Positions 7,517 to 17,574 of a DNA stretch of 64,000 nt are shown here, piece by piece (within the stretch, counting starts at the first letter, position 1; each line of letters begins with the position of its first letter). The position numbers and the translations under genes are program-made. Under the pieces are notes generated by a model. It was not told the DNA's origin. It ran no database searches and saw only the letters and a list, made by a program, of their open reading frames with translations. Source of the DNA: Gillisella vitis (GTDB taxonomy: Bacteria; Pseudomonadota; Alphaproteobacteria; Rhizobiales; Rhizobiaceae). The DNA is taken from assembly GCF_021559775.1 (NCBI RefSeq), contig NZ_CP056047.1, positions 310,001-374,000 on the forward strand. Direction: 5' to 3'.

Positions 7517-9328
7517 GTGGTAGACCCTGGCAATGGCGGATTTCCGCCAGAAAACGGGGCGTCAACGTCAAACCGTACCGAGGGCAAGCCCTCGAGGCGC
7601 GGTAGGGGCAAGCGGAAAGGCCGGAAATCCGGGCCGCCAGCTCACCCCGTGACGCAAGACCGGACGGCTTTGGCCGAGCCGGATCGACGTCCCATACAAC
7701 AAGATCAGCAGGCGGCCCAGCAGGCGCCGGGCCGAAAGCGAAAGCGTCGCAGGAAAGGCCGCGGCAACACATCGCCGGGGCAGGGCCAGGCGGTGTCGCA
7801 TCAGGGCGTGGAAACGCAAGAGACAGTGGCTCAGGCTGAACGGCAGGCAGAGCACCATCACCGCGATCAGGGCTCTGCCGGGCATGCGCCTCGCGAGGCA
7901 GGTTTATCCAATACTCAAGGGTCTAATGCTCAGGGGCATCATACCAAAGAATCCCATATCCAGGGAAATGCCCTTGCTGGCGAAACTGGTGGTGCGGCCA
8001 AAAAATCCACCAGGAAGCGGCGTAAGAACCGGGGCCGGCAGAACGTCCAGGTGCGTCCCTTGCAGCCTGGCCGCAGCGTGGAAGCCAAGCCGGCCTCTGC
8101 CAGCTATTGCCCGCCTGCTGTCGAGGGCCAGAAGTCGGTTGCTGGCTCTGGTGAGGCACCACATGGCCGCAGCCGCCATGGCCATGGCGGACATTCCCAT
8201 GGTGGACATGCTCATGGTGGACAGGGCCATCACCCACATCACGGACAGCATAAGGGGCATCATTCCAGCCATGGGCCTTCCGACGACCATCCCGCCGATT
8301 TCTACGCGGCGCTTGATCTCGGCACCAATAATTGCCGGTTGTTGATTGCTCAGCCGACCCGGCCCGGCCAATTCCGGGTGGTGGATGCCTTTTCGCGCAT
8401 CGTGCGTCTGGGCGAGGGGCTGGCTGCGACGGGGCGCCTCTCGCAGGAGGCGATGGACCGCGCCATTGAGGCCTTGAAGGTCTGCGCCTCCAAACTGCAT
8501 GGGGTGGAACTGCGCGGCAAACGGCTGATTGCCACGGAGGCCTGCCGGGCCGCGGAGAATGGCGAAGCCTTTCTGGAGCGGGTGCGGGCGGAGACCGGGC
8601 TTGAGCTGGAAATCATCAACCGCGAGACGGAGGCGCGGTTGGCGGTATCAGGTTGTTCATCACTGGTCGGGCGCGAAACGCGCTCTGTCGTGCTGTTTGA
8701 TATCGGCGGTGGGTCCTCGGAAATCGCGGTGATTCGCATCGGCGACAACCGTTCCAGCCGTCTGGCCAATCACATCACCCATTGGACCTCGCTGCCGGTC
8801 GGGGTCGTCACCCTGTCGGAGCGCCATGGCGGTCGCGATGTCTCGCCCACGGTCTTTGAAGCGATGATTACCGAAGTGTCGGGCATGCTCGATCAATTCG
8901 ATTGCCCCTCGGTTGAGGCGCTTGGTCATTCTGCTGCCGATGTCGATTTCCACCTGATCGGCACGTCCGGCACGGTGACGACGCTGGCGGGCGTGCATCT
9001 CGATCTGCCGCGCTATGATCGCCGCCGGGTCGATGGGCTATGGCTAAGCGATGATGAGGTCTCGGCCATGCAGGCCAAGTTGCTGTCCTGGGATTACCAG
9101 AGCCGCGCCGCCAATCCCTGTATCGGCCCGGACCGGGCGGATCTGGTTCTGGCCGGCTGCGCCATTCTGGAAGCGATCCGCAGGCGTTGGCCCTCCAGCC
9201 GCATGCGGGTGGCGGACCGGGGCTTAAGAGAAGGGCTGTTGACGGACATGATGGCCGATGATGGTGTCTGGCGACGCAATCGCACCCGTCGTCCAGCGAA
9301 CAGCCGGGATCGTGTCCCGCATTTGTGA
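7517..9328 (+). CDS. Ppx/GppA-family phosphatase with long basic, His-rich N-terminal extension
   Basis: Exopolyphosphatase / guanosine pentaphosphatase family, acting on polyphosphate or pppGpp. 603 residues from GTG at 7517 (GGAAG Shine-Dalgarno six bases before). The catalytic ASKHA fold begins near residue 261 with DLGTNNCR (267-274), and the second phosphate loop is FDIGGGSSEIAV. The first 260 residues are low complexity: basic clusters (KRKRRRKGRG; STRKRRKNRGRQ), then a His/Gly-rich tract with about 16 His in 48 residues just before the domain. That may bind metal or polyphosphate; this is inference. Upstream of rlmE in the same orientation. Confidence 0.9.
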   Translation: MVDPGNGGFPPENGASTSNRTEGKPSRRGRGKRKGRKSGPPAHPVTQDRTALAEPDRRPIQQDQQAAQQAPGRKRKRRRKGRGNTSPGQGQAVSHQGVETQETVAQAERQAEHHHRDQGSAGHAPREAGLSNTQGSNAQGHHTKESHIQGNALAGETGGAAKKSTRKRRKNRGRQNVQVRPLQPGRSVEAKPASASYCPPAVEGQKSVAGSGEAPHGRSRHGHGGHSHGGHAHGGQGHHPHHGQHKGHHSSHGPSDDHPADFYAALDLGTNNCRLLIAQPTRPGQFRVVDAFSRIVRLGEGLAATGRLSQEAMDRAIEALKVCASKLHGVELRGKRLIATEACRAAENGEAFLERVRAETGLELEIINRETEARLAVSGCSSLVGRETRSVVLFDIGGGSSEIAVIRIGDNRSSRLANHITHWTSLPVGVVTLSERHGGRDVSPTVFEAMITEVSGMLDQFDCPSVEALGHSAADVDFHLIGTSGTVTTLAGVHLDLPRYDRRRVDGLWLSDDEVSAMQAKLLSWDYQSRAANPCIGPDRADLVLAGCAILEAIRRRWPSSRMRVADRGLREGLLTDMMADDGVWRRNRTRRPANSRDRVPHL

Positions 9329-9412
9329 CCGGACGTAATATTGAGGCATAAAAGTGTTACAGCGGATCGAAGTGCGGATGCACAGGGCGCTGTCAGGAGT
9401 TGAGCAGCAAGC

Positions 9413-10198
9413 ATGACCAAACCACCTATTGGCGGCAACCGCACCGGACGAAAACTGGGCCAGAAGGTCAAGAAGGGCAAGTTGAAAGCGTCGTCGCGGC
9501 GCTGGCTGGAGCGGCATATCAACGATCCCTATGTGCAGCGGGCCAAACTGGAAGGCTACCGCGCGCGTGCGGCTTTCAAGCTGCTGGAGATCGATGAGAA
9601 GCACAATATTCTCAAAGGTGCCCGACGCATTATCGATCTGGGTGCTGCACCCGGCAGCTGGTCGCAGATTGCCGCGAATGTTACCGGGTCCACCGATAGT
9701 GACATCCGGGTTGCGGCCATCGACTTTCTGGAAATGACCCAATTGCCGGGCGTGAAGATCCTGCAACTCGACTTTCTCGACCCCCAGGCGCCCGCCCTGC
9801 TGATGGAAGCGGTTGGCGGCGTGCCGGATGTGGTGATTTCCGACATGGCGGCGCCCACTACCGGCCACCAGAAGACCGACCACATTCGCACCATGCATCT
9901 CTGCGAAGTGGCCGCTTATTTCGCCGTGGAAGTTCTCGCTGAAGGCGGGCATTTTCTGGCGAAAACCTTCCAGGGTGGCACGGAAAAAGACCTGCTCAAC
10001 ATGCTCAAGCAGAATTTCAAGCAGGTCATCCATATCAAGCCCGCGTCTTCACGTCAGGAATCGGTTGAAATGTTCTTGCTTGCCAAGGGCTTCAAGGGCA
10101 GGCGGTCCGGCAATGCGCTGGGTCATGAAGTGGAGGACGATGGTCCTATGCCGCATGATCCGCGTGAGGATGCGACGGCTGACGAGGATCAGGATTGA
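9413..10198 (+). CDS. rlmE: 23S rRNA (uridine-2552-2'-O)-methyltransferase RlmE
   Basis: Methylates the ribose of U2552 in the peptidyl-transferase A loop using S-adenosylmethionine. 261 residues, longer than the E. coli enzyme because of a basic N-terminus (residues 1-35) and an acidic tail (ends TADEDQD). The SAM motif is [13 protein letters not shown] (75-87). The K-D-K-E catalytic tetrad is visible as K56, D144 (ISDMAAP), K184 (FLAKTFQGG) and E219 (SRQESVEMF). The pairing with ppx upstream is common in rhizobia. Confidence 0.96.
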   Translation: MTKPPIGGNRTGRKLGQKVKKGKLKASSRRWLERHINDPYVQRAKLEGYRARAAFKLLEIDEKHNILKGARRIIDLGAAPGSWSQIAANVTGSTDSDIRVAAIDFLEMTQLPGVKILQLDFLDPQAPALLMEAVGGVPDVVISDMAAPTTGHQKTDHIRTMHLCEVAAYFAVEVLAEGGHFLAKTFQGGTEKDLLNMLKQNFKQVIHIKPASSRQESVEMFLLAKGFKGRRSGNALGHEVEDDGPMPHDPREDATADEDQD

Positions 10199-10238
10199 GA
10201 ACCGGAAACTCGGTTCCTGGATTGAGCGGGGATAGTCA

Positions 10239-10622
10239 ATGGTGCTCTATATCACGCTTGGCTCCAACGATTTGGAACGATCCGGACGGTTTTACGATGC
10301 CTGTCTCGGTGCGCTTGGTTTCATCCGCCGGGTGACGGAAAAAGACGAAGTTGGATACTCTGCGTCCTCGGATGTGCGGTGCCGGTTCTGGCTCGTCAGC
10401 CCTTATGACGGCAGGGCCGCCAGCTTCGGCAATGGTTCCATGGTGGCGCTGGATGCCGGAAGCCGGTCGGATGTCGAGGCTTTCTATGCAGCAGCACTGG
10501 CAAATGGCGGTTCAGATGAAGGTGCGCCGGGCCTGCGGCCTTTTCATGCGCATTTCTATGCCTGTTATGTCCGTGATCCCGACGGTAATAAATTATCGGC
10601 CGTCTGCGAGCGGCCTGAATAA
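10239..10622 (+). CDS. VOC (glyoxalase/dioxygenase-fold) protein
   Basis: 127 residues, single vicinal-oxygen-chelate module. It starts with the typical LGSNDLERSGRFYDACLGAL strand-helix and ends with YVRDPDGNKLSAVCE, the usual last strand of this fold with a metal-ligand Glu. Such small proteins form dimers and act as isomerases, lyases or resistance proteins; the substrate cannot be told. Same strand as rlmE, 40 bases after it. Confidence 0.88.
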   Translation: MVLYITLGSNDLERSGRFYDACLGALGFIRRVTEKDEVGYSASSDVRCRFWLVSPYDGRAASFGNGSMVALDAGSRSDVEAFYAAALANGGSDEGAPGLRPFHAHFYACYVRDPDGNKLSAVCERPE

Positions 10623-10649
10623 TTGGCCGCTGATTATCATTCCATCGAC

Positions 10650-12017
10650 TCAATAGCCTGAAAACGGCCCCGTCTGCCTGCGAGCGGCGAAGTCGGAATA
10701 TTGGCGCGATAGATAGCGCAGCGTGGCCATCGCATCGGCAGGCCTGCCGAAATAATAGCCCTGGCCCATGGTGCAGCCGAGGGCCAGGAGCCTTGTTGCT
10801 TCGCTTAGGGTTTCTATGCCTTCGGCCACTACTTCCAGCTTCAGGCCTTCGCACATGGTGATGATCGCCCGGACGATATGTTCGGAGGTGGTGTCGGTGG
10901 TGATCGCCGAGACGAAGGCTCGATCGATCTTGACCTTGTCAAAAGTAAATTCCCTTAAGCGCCCAAGGCTGGATTGGCCGGTGCCGAAATCGTCGAGCGA
11001 GATACGCACGCCTGCCGCACGCAGTTCGGCGATGATCCGCCCGGCCATGTCGGCGGAACTCATCACAGCGGTCTCGGTAATTTCCAGTTCCAGCCGCGAC
11101 GGGTCGAGGCCGACGCTGTTGATGATGGACAGCGTGCGTGAGGCCGTGCCGGAATCGGTCAATTGCACCGAGGAAAGGTTGAACGACAAAAACAGTTCTC
11201 GCGGCCAGGTCAGCGCCGCTTCCGCAGCCTTGCGCAACAGGGTTTCCGAGAGTGTGTCGATAAAGCCCCTATCCTCGGCCAGTGGCACGAAGATCGCTGG
11301 CGAAACAAAGCCGAGATCTGGATCGATCCAGCGGGCGAGCGCTTCGAAACCCAGAACCTTGCCATCGACAAGCGAGACGATCGGCTGGAAATGGGTATCG
11401 ACGGCATCGTTGATGATCGCATTGCGCAGGGCCTGCTCCAATTGGGTGGAGCGGCGCATTTCCTGGGCAATTTCTCGCGAATAGACGGTTATCTGGCCGC
11501 GTCCGCGCCGTTTTGAGCGATAAAGAGCCGTCTCCGCACTCTTCATCAGCGTCTCGAAATCGTCGCCAGCAAAGGGAAAGATTGCAAAGCCCAGCGAAGC
11601 CGAAAGCCGGACATTGCGGTCGCCGAGGTCGTAGGGCGCCGATAGCACGTCCTTGATCAGATTGCCGATTCGCTCGGCGCTGATCTGTTCGAAAATCAGC
11701 GGCAGGACCACGGCAAACTCGTCGCCATCGTGACGGGTAACAATGGCGCCATCGGGAATACAGGCTTTGAGACGATGGGCGACCTGGCACAGAATTTCAT
11801 CCCCCGCCAACGACCCGAATAGGTCGTTGATTGGCTTGAAACCGTCCAGATTGACCAAAGCCACGGTAAATGGTGCGGGATCGGCGGCGCGCTCCGCCGA
11901 TAGGCTGCGGATTCGCTCCTGCAGCCTATGGTGATTGCCAAGCCCCGTCAGCGGATCGGTAAAAGCCTTGGCCTCTCCCTGATCGATGTCTGGCACTATG
12001 GTGTTGGCCGCACCCAT
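10650..12017 (-). CDS. GGDEF-EAL protein, likely c-di-GMP phosphodiesterase
   Basis: Cyclic-di-GMP turnover enzyme, 455 residues, cytoplasmic with no membrane segments or sensor domain. The GGDEF domain (about 18-180) has RHDGDEF at 95-101, so the first Gly of the signature is Asp and cyclase activity is doubtful. The EAL domain (about 190-440) is intact: E225-A226-L227, LEITE, DDFGTGQSSL, KIDRAFV and VVAEGIET. The likely net activity is c-di-GMP hydrolysis, with GGDEF possibly a GTP-binding regulatory module. Monocistronic. It sits near another signalling gene but shares no operon with it. Confidence 0.93.
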   Translation of the reverse strand: MGAANTIVPDIDQGEAKAFTDPLTGLGNHHRLQERIRSLSAERAADPAPFTVALVNLDGFKPINDLFGSLAGDEILCQVAHRLKACIPDGAIVTRHDGDEFAVVLPLIFEQISAERIGNLIKDVLSAPYDLGDRNVRLSASLGFAIFPFAGDDFETLMKSAETALYRSKRRGRGQITVYSREIAQEMRRSTQLEQALRNAIINDAVDTHFQPIVSLVDGKVLGFEALARWIDPDLGFVSPAIFVPLAEDRGFIDTLSETLLRKAAEAALTWPRELFLSFNLSSVQLTDSGTASRTLSIINSVGLDPSRLELEITETAVMSSADMAGRIIAELRAAGVRISLDDFGTGQSSLGRLREFTFDKVKIDRAFVSAITTDTTSEHIVRAIITMCEGLKLEVVAEGIETLSEATRLLALGCTMGQGYYFGRPADAMATLRYLSRQYSDFAARRQTGPFSGY

Positions 12018-12277
12018 TCATTATCCCAAAAAAAGTCATAGATCACGGAATTACCATGCGCATAAAAAATTAATAAAATTCTAGCGTTTAGCCGAGGAGG
12101 ACTGTGGATTTTTACCCGTGATTTACTGCATACAGCCCGAATCCGTTAGGTTCACATTAAACCCGTCAGACGGTTGCTATCCTCAATGCGGTTTGCTTTT
12201 CGTCATAATCAGCATTGGTGTCGAACACAGCGGACTGCCTGTCTCTTCCCCAGCCGCTTCAGCTTTCGAGGAGGCCA

Positions 12278-13942
12278 TCACGCCGTTGCATGACGGCTTG
12301 TTTCGAGATGGCGGTCCAGAAGCTGTTCGATCATGTCGGGGCTGAGCGGCTTGACGATGACATCGTCCATGCCCGCGTCGAGGCACCGGCCACGGTCATG
12401 GTCGAAGGCTGGCACCAGCACGCCGATAATGGCCGAGCGGGGATCTCCGGCCCGCTGCCTTTGCCGCATCAGGCGGCAGAGATCCATGCCATTGATGTCA
12501 GGCAGCGAAATATCCATGAGCACGATGGGGGGACGTTCGACCTGCCAGATCGCTAAGGCATCCGCACCGTTGACCGCCAGCTTGTAGCTGCGGCCAAGTC
12601 CTTCGAGGATTTGCGAAAACACGATCTGGTTGACTTCATTGTCCTCGACAACAAGGATTTCCACCGTCTTCTTTGGCGCGCGGGTGATGCCTGCCGGGTG
12701 AGACCCTGTCCGCGCAGACGTCGCGGCCCGTGGCTGAAGATGCTGGGTCAGCCGCTCTGCGACGCTGTTGCGATCAGCGACGAGGGTTCGCGTCATATCA
12801 TCAAGTGCAAGCTGCTCCCGGCTGACAGACATGGCTCTGTCTGTAATGATCAGGTCAATGGACATGGCCATCGATCTGGCAAGTTCAATGACGGCGCGCA
12901 ATTCGTAAGGGCTATGAACGATGCAGCGATCGCTTGCCTGTTGCGGCAGTACGCCCACGGCATTTGCGAGGAAAATCGGATCGCTGCTGGCAATCAACAC
13001 ACGTTGCCGCAGGCTGTCTTCTCGTGGAGGCTCGATTGCCGGGTGCGGTTGTTGTTGCGGCGGAGATAGCGGTGAGGTGATGTGAGCTGCCGGGCCTGGT
13101 GCGTTTCTGCTTTCCGCCCGGATCGTCGGGCGAAGCAGATGGGCGGCGCCGTCGACGCTTGCAAAGGTCACCACGCAAAAGCTGCGGTCGGTCTTGCCGA
13201 TCCGGTTGATATAAGCGGCGGGTGAAGCTTTCTGCGAGCCGGGATCGGCAATCCGGATGAAGCGCTCGCGAACACCGACTTGCTGCTCAGCCTGCTGCAA
13301 GCTGGCGAGGAAGCGGCTTTCAAGCAGATCTGCGGCAGGGCGGCCCAGAATGGCGTCTTCACTTGTCCCCATCATGGCGACGAATGCCTTGTTGATGCCA
13401 ACCACGATGTGCTGGCGATCCCAGACCATGACCGGTTGCGGCAGGCTGTCGAGAATATTTTCCGTGACTTCGACCCGTTCCAGATCGGTGCGCCATTGTT
13501 CTTCGCGCTTTTTCTGTTCGGTAATATCGGAAATCGCGCAAATGCCAAAGCCATTGGCGAGCCGTCGATTGAGTTGGCGCACTGTGCGCTTCTTGACGGT
13601 TTTGTCGAGTGTTTCGAACCGCTCGCGCCAATGGGCGGCAACCCGCTCGGCCAGCCACTCTTCTCTTGACGGCGGGTTGGGGGACAGGATGGCGCGGATG
13701 CAGTGATCGTAAATTGCGCCCAGGCAGTCACGCAGCCTGGTGCCCGCTTGCAGGTAGAATTCCGGAATTTCGAAGAAGTTCAGCAATTGCGGGCTTGCAT
13801 AGACGATAATATCGTCGCTATCGACAACCAGAATCGCGCTGCCCTGCGCATCGCAGACGGCATCGAGAAGGCTATGCTCCAGAACCAGGGCGCTTGCCCA
13901 GGTCCGGTCCGTTGCCTGCCTGTCGCCCGGTTGCTTATGCAT
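12278..13942 (-). CDS. PAS-PAS-receiver protein without kinase domain
   Basis: 554 residues from ATG at 13942. That start has a strong GGAGG five bases upstream; an in-frame TTG lies four codons earlier and overlaps that site. Two PAS-type domains (about 25-130 and 165-250), a poorly conserved receiver-like stretch (about 310-400, IASSDPIFLANAVG) and a C-terminal receiver (about 425-545). In the last domain D477 (VLMDISLPD) and Lys in VIVKPLS are present, but the usual switch Thr/Ser is replaced in IIGVLVPAFD. No histidine-kinase or ATPase domain is present, so it must be phosphorylated by another protein or act as a sensor scaffold. Confidence 0.85.
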   Translation of the reverse strand: MHKQPGDRQATDRTWASALVLEHSLLDAVCDAQGSAILVVDSDDIIVYASPQLLNFFEIPEFYLQAGTRLRDCLGAIYDHCIRAILSPNPPSREEWLAERVAAHWRERFETLDKTVKKRTVRQLNRRLANGFGICAISDITEQKKREEQWRTDLERVEVTENILDSLPQPVMVWDRQHIVVGINKAFVAMMGTSEDAILGRPAADLLESRFLASLQQAEQQVGVRERFIRIADPGSQKASPAAYINRIGKTDRSFCVVTFASVDGAAHLLRPTIRAESRNAPGPAAHITSPLSPPQQQPHPAIEPPREDSLRQRVLIASSDPIFLANAVGVLPQQASDRCIVHSPYELRAVIELARSMAMSIDLIITDRAMSVSREQLALDDMTRTLVADRNSVAERLTQHLQPRAATSARTGSHPAGITRAPKKTVEILVVEDNEVNQIVFSQILEGLGRSYKLAVNGADALAIWQVERPPIVLMDISLPDINGMDLCRLMRQRQRAGDPRSAIIGVLVPAFDHDRGRCLDAGMDDVIVKPLSPDMIEQLLDRHLETSRHATA

Positions 13943-14305
13943 CTTCGCCTCCAAGGCGTTGCATCTCGTTCAAGATAAGCATCGGCCGCATTATCCTACC
14001 AACCTATGTTTACTGCATGGCCAGCCGGATCGGAATCGACTCCCGGTAGAAACATGCAGCCTATAGAACTTTCTTGCGTTTTCGTCGTGCGTCGATGATA
14101 CCAAACAGTGCAGGAGTGGGTCACGCCAACCGGAGCAGCGGGTTTTCTTCGGCGACCACGATCAAAAACGATTAAAGTTGAATTAAGCCTATTGGTATTC
14201 GATTAATGCCCCCTTAATGACGGGGGCAAGAGGTCGGGAAAGATCGCGGTGAATTGCGCCCTTGCCGGGCTTTCTTCTTGGCCGACAATTGGCGACAATA
14301 AGCGT
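13943..14305. other. Divergent intergenic region before mutL
   Basis: Promoter region between the PAS-receiver gene and mutL. The only structure seen is a hairpin GCCCCC(14208-14213)/GGGGGC(14222-14227). An open frame extends upstream of mutL to 14249 but has no ribosome site and no conserved look. Confidence 0.5.
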
Positions 14306-16159
14306 ATGAGCATCAAACAGCTTTCGGAAACCTTGATCAACCAGATCGCCGCTGGCGAAGTGATCGAGCGCCCGGCCAGTGCCGCCAAGGAATTGATTGA
14401 AAACGCCATCGATGCCGGGGCAAGCCGCATCGAGATCGCCACGGCGGGTGGCGGCAAGGCGCTGCTGCGCATCACCGACAATGGGTGCGGCATGGATGGG
14501 CAGGATCTGGCGCTGGCGGTTCGCCGTCATTGCACCTCCAAGCTCAATGAGTCGTTGATGGACATCAAGAGCCTCGGCTTTCGCGGTGAGGCGCTGCCCT
14601 CCATCGGCTCGGTGGCGCGCCTGACCATTGCCAGCCGCAGAGCAGACAGTGCCAGTGCTTTCCAGATCGTGGTGGAAGGCGGCAAGGTTGGAGAGGTGCG
14701 CCCGGCACCCGGCAATCCCGGCACGGTGGTCGAGGTGCGCGATCTGTTTTTTGCCACGCCAGCCCGGCTGAAATTCCTGAAAACCGAAAGGGCCGAGGCC
14801 GCCGCGATTACCGAAATGGTCAAGCGCATGGCCATCGCCTTTCCGAAGATCCGCTTTGTCCTGTCCGGCTCCGACCGCTCGACGCTGGAACTGCCCGCCA
14901 CCGGCGACGATCATCTCGCCCGAATTGCCCAGGTGCTCGGCCCCGATTTCCGGGATAACGCCATTGCGCTCGACGCCGAGCGCGAGGACGTTCACCTGGG
15001 CGGTTATGCCAGTGTGCCGACCTTTAACCGTGGCAATTCCGCCCATCAATATGCCTTCGTCAATGGCCGTCCGGTGCAGGACAAGCTGATCCTCTCGGCC
15101 ATTCGCGGCGCCTATGCCGAAACCGTGCCGCATGGCCGCTATCCGGTGGCGGTGCTGGCGTTGACGGTCGATCCGGCTCTGGTCGATGTCAATGTCCATC
15201 CGGCCAAATCGGATGTGCGGTTTCGCGATCCCGGCCTGGTGCGCGGCCTGATCGTCGGGGCGATCCGCCAGGCCTTGACGCGCGAAGGCGACCGGTCATC
15301 GACGGCGGGGGCCGGTGCCATGCTGCGGGCCTTTCGCCCTGGTGCAAATGGCGGTTTTGCCGAAGGCGCGCAGGCGGCTGCGAACAATTCTTATGCACCC
15401 ACCTATGGCGCACGGCCGCCACAGCCTGCGGGGTGGAGCGTCGATACGTCTCCGCACAGGCCGCTAGATGGCGGTCAGAGCCGGTTCGATGGTCTGACGC
15501 AGCCAGCGGCCCGGGCGGATGCCCATGCTTTGCCCTCGCAGATCTCCGAGCCGGTGGCGATGGCGATGGAAAGCGGGAGGTTTCGCCTCGGCGCGGCCCG
15601 GGCGCAGGTTCACGCCAATTATATCGTTGCCCAGACGCAGGACGGACTGGTGATCGTCGATCAGCATGCTGCCCATGAGCGTCTGGTGTTTGAGGATATG
15701 CGCAAGGCGCTATCGGGTCGCAGATTGCCCAGCCAGGGCTTACTCATTCCCGAAATTATCGGCCTCCCGGAAGAAGACTGTGACCGTCTGATGGATCACG
15801 CCGAAAACCTCGACCGGTTGGGCCTTGCTATCGAGCGGTTCGGGCCAGGAGCGATTGCGGTGCGCGAAACGCCTGCCATGCTGGGCGAAGTGGATGTGCC
15901 CGGACTTGTGCGGCAATTGGCCGATGAAATTGCCGAATGGGAAACGGCGGGCAGCCTGTTTGCCCGGCTGGAACATGTGGCCGCCACCATGGCCTGCCAC
16001 GGATCGGTACGCTCCGGTCGTCTGCTGCGGGTCGAGGAAATGAATGCATTGCTGCGAAAAATGGAGGAAACGCCCGGTTCAGGCCAATGCAATCACGGGC
16101 GTCCAACCTATATTGAACTGAAACTGTCGGATATCGAGCGGCTGTTCGGTCGCAGTTGA
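14306..16159 (+). CDS. mutL: DNA mismatch repair protein MutL (endonuclease type)
   Basis: Couples mismatch recognition by MutS to strand removal. 617 residues from ATG at 14306 ([19 protein letters not shown]). The N-terminal GHKL ATPase shows [17 protein letters not shown] and [10 protein letters not shown]. The linker (about 330-420) is Pro/Gly-rich. The C-terminal domain has the metal-dependent nickase motif DQHA-x2-E-x4-E (452-463), ACHGSVR (563 on) and CNHGRP (595-600). The protein should therefore nick DNA itself, unlike E. coli MutL, which lacks this motif. Followed by DUF2093. Confidence 0.96.
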   Translation: MSIKQLSETLINQIAAGEVIERPASAAKELIENAIDAGASRIEIATAGGGKALLRITDNGCGMDGQDLALAVRRHCTSKLNESLMDIKSLGFRGEALPSIGSVARLTIASRRADSASAFQIVVEGGKVGEVRPAPGNPGTVVEVRDLFFATPARLKFLKTERAEAAAITEMVKRMAIAFPKIRFVLSGSDRSTLELPATGDDHLARIAQVLGPDFRDNAIALDAEREDVHLGGYASVPTFNRGNSAHQYAFVNGRPVQDKLILSAIRGAYAETVPHGRYPVAVLALTVDPALVDVNVHPAKSDVRFRDPGLVRGLIVGAIRQALTREGDRSSTAGAGAMLRAFRPGANGGFAEGAQAAANNSYAPTYGARPPQPAGWSVDTSPHRPLDGGQSRFDGLTQPAARADAHALPSQISEPVAMAMESGRFRLGAARAQVHANYIVAQTQDGLVIVDQHAAHERLVFEDMRKALSGRRLPSQGLLIPEIIGLPEEDCDRLMDHAENLDRLGLAIERFGPGAIAVRETPAMLGEVDVPGLVRQLADEIAEWETAGSLFARLEHVAATMACHGSVRSGRLLRVEEMNALLRKMEETPGSGQCNHGRPTYIELKLSDIERLFGRS

Positions 16160-16275
16160 CGGTTGATTGCAAGGGCAGTTTGTGTGCATTTATAGACGGC
16201 ATGCTACCGCCGGTTTGGCACGTAACGGCAAGCAGTACAAAACGACAAGAACAAGAAGAGAGTTAGGACCACTCC

Positions 16276-16506
16276 ATGAATCGCTTCGAAAGCCGTGGAA
16301 ATCGCGAGGCCACGGTGAAATATCTGGATGCGGATTTCCAGATTACCTTTCCCGGCTCCTACGTGGTCTGCGCCATCACCGGACGGCCGATCACCATTGA
16401 TGAGCTGAAATACTGGAGCGTCGATCGTCAGGAAGCCTATGTCGATGCGGCGGCCTCACTGGAAGCGGAAAAGCGCGCCGGAAACCTACCGAACCAGAAG
16501 CGGTAA
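16276..16506 (+). CDS. DUF2093 small protein
   Basis: 76 residues, full length for this rhizobial family (VKYLDADFQITFPGSYVVCAITGRPI). Soluble, no catalytic motif seen, function unknown. AGAAGAGAG precedes the ATG. It lies between mutL and, on the opposite strand, lpxK, the usual neighbourhood of this family in Rhizobiales. Convergent with lpxK, 17 bases apart. Confidence 0.85.
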   Translation: MNRFESRGNREATVKYLDADFQITFPGSYVVCAITGRPITIDELKYWSVDRQEAYVDAAASLEAEKRAGNLPNQKR

Positions 16507-16523
16507 GGGCAAGCGCCGCGCCA

Positions 16524-17564
16524 TTACCGAGACCTGCGAAAACGATCCTGCGCCTGGTCTATCACGCGTGCTGGCACAGCCGGATCGTCGAAGATCATCT
16601 CGATTTCGATCACGGTGGATTTGGCCAGAAGTTCCTGTGCCCGGTCCTGACTTGCGCCCCGTAGCCGGGCCTGATCCTTTGCGGTCGTGACCAGCAGAAG
16701 ATCGTTGGCCTCAGCCTCTTCGATCAGCTCGGCAATCGCTGCAGCGGACAAGGGCTGGTGATCGCCAAACCCTTTGGCCACGACGATGTCTCCACCCATT
16801 TCGCGCAGGGTGCGGTAGAATTTTTCCGGATCGGCAATGCCTGCATAGGCCAGCAGGCGCTGACCCCTAAGGTTTGGGCCGGGCAGGGGATGAAGCTGAG
16901 CGGTCAATACTGGCTTGCCCATTCGGGCCGCTCGCCGCACCATCGGAATGGCGGCATCGCCCTTGCCGACCACCAGCAGCATGTCCAGCTTTTGAAACTG
17001 GATTGCCAGCGGCGCCCGCAATGGCCCGGCGGGAAAGACGAAACCATTGCCGTCGCCTTTGTAACTGTCGGTCACCACCACGGCGCAATCGATGCGGATC
17101 TGTGCGCTTTGAAATCCGTCATCCATGATGATCAGGTCCATGCCTTGGCGCTCCAATTCTTTGGCCCCTTCGCGGCGACGCGATGCCACCACTGTTGGCG
17201 CCACTGAGGCGAGGAGTAGCGGTTCGTCACCGACATCCTTGGCGGTGTGGTGGCCCGGATCGACCAAGGTCGGGCGGCGGACCGTTCCACCATAGCCACG
17301 GCTGAGAAAGCCGGGCTTCAGGCCCATGGCAAGGGCGGCCTTGGCCAGAGCCAGGGCCGTCGGCGTCTTGCCAGCGCCGCCAAGCGTGACATTGCCGATA
17401 CAGATCACCGGTAACGCGGGAGCATAGGCTGAAGACCCGCGCATGCGCCGGGCGGCAATTCGGCCATAGAGGAAAGACAGTGGCCACAGCGCCAGGGCAG
17501 GAAAGCCGGCTTTTTTCCACCAGTCGGTCTTTTTCCACCAAAAAGAGGGTGCATGCAGCTTCAT
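16524..17564 (-). CDS. lpxK: Tetraacyldisaccharide 4'-kinase
   Basis: Phosphorylates the 4' position of the lipid A disaccharide precursor at the inner membrane. 346 residues from ATG at 17564 (MKLHAPSFWW), chosen because GAGGGG lies just upstream. A start ten codons earlier overlaps the HAD gene. It has an N-terminal hydrophobic/aromatic anchor (ALALWPLSFLYGRIAARR), a Walker A motif VTLGGAGKTPTAL, and Walker B-like LIIMDDGFQ. It follows the HAD gene by a 10-base gap, in the waaA-HAD-lpxK unit. Confidence 0.95.
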   Translation of the reverse strand: MKLHAPSFWWKKTDWWKKAGFPALALWPLSFLYGRIAARRMRGSSAYAPALPVICIGNVTLGGAGKTPTALALAKAALAMGLKPGFLSRGYGGTVRRPTLVDPGHHTAKDVGDEPLLLASVAPTVVASRRREGAKELERQGMDLIIMDDGFQSAQIRIDCAVVVTDSYKGDGNGFVFPAGPLRAPLAIQFQKLDMLLVVGKGDAAIPMVRRAARMGKPVLTAQLHPLPGPNLRGQRLLAYAGIADPEKFYRTLREMGGDIVVAKGFGDHQPLSAAAIAELIEEAEANDLLLVTTAKDQARLRGASQDRAQELLAKSTVIEIEMIFDDPAVPARVIDQAQDRFRRSR

Positions 17565-17574
17565 CGGCTGCCCC

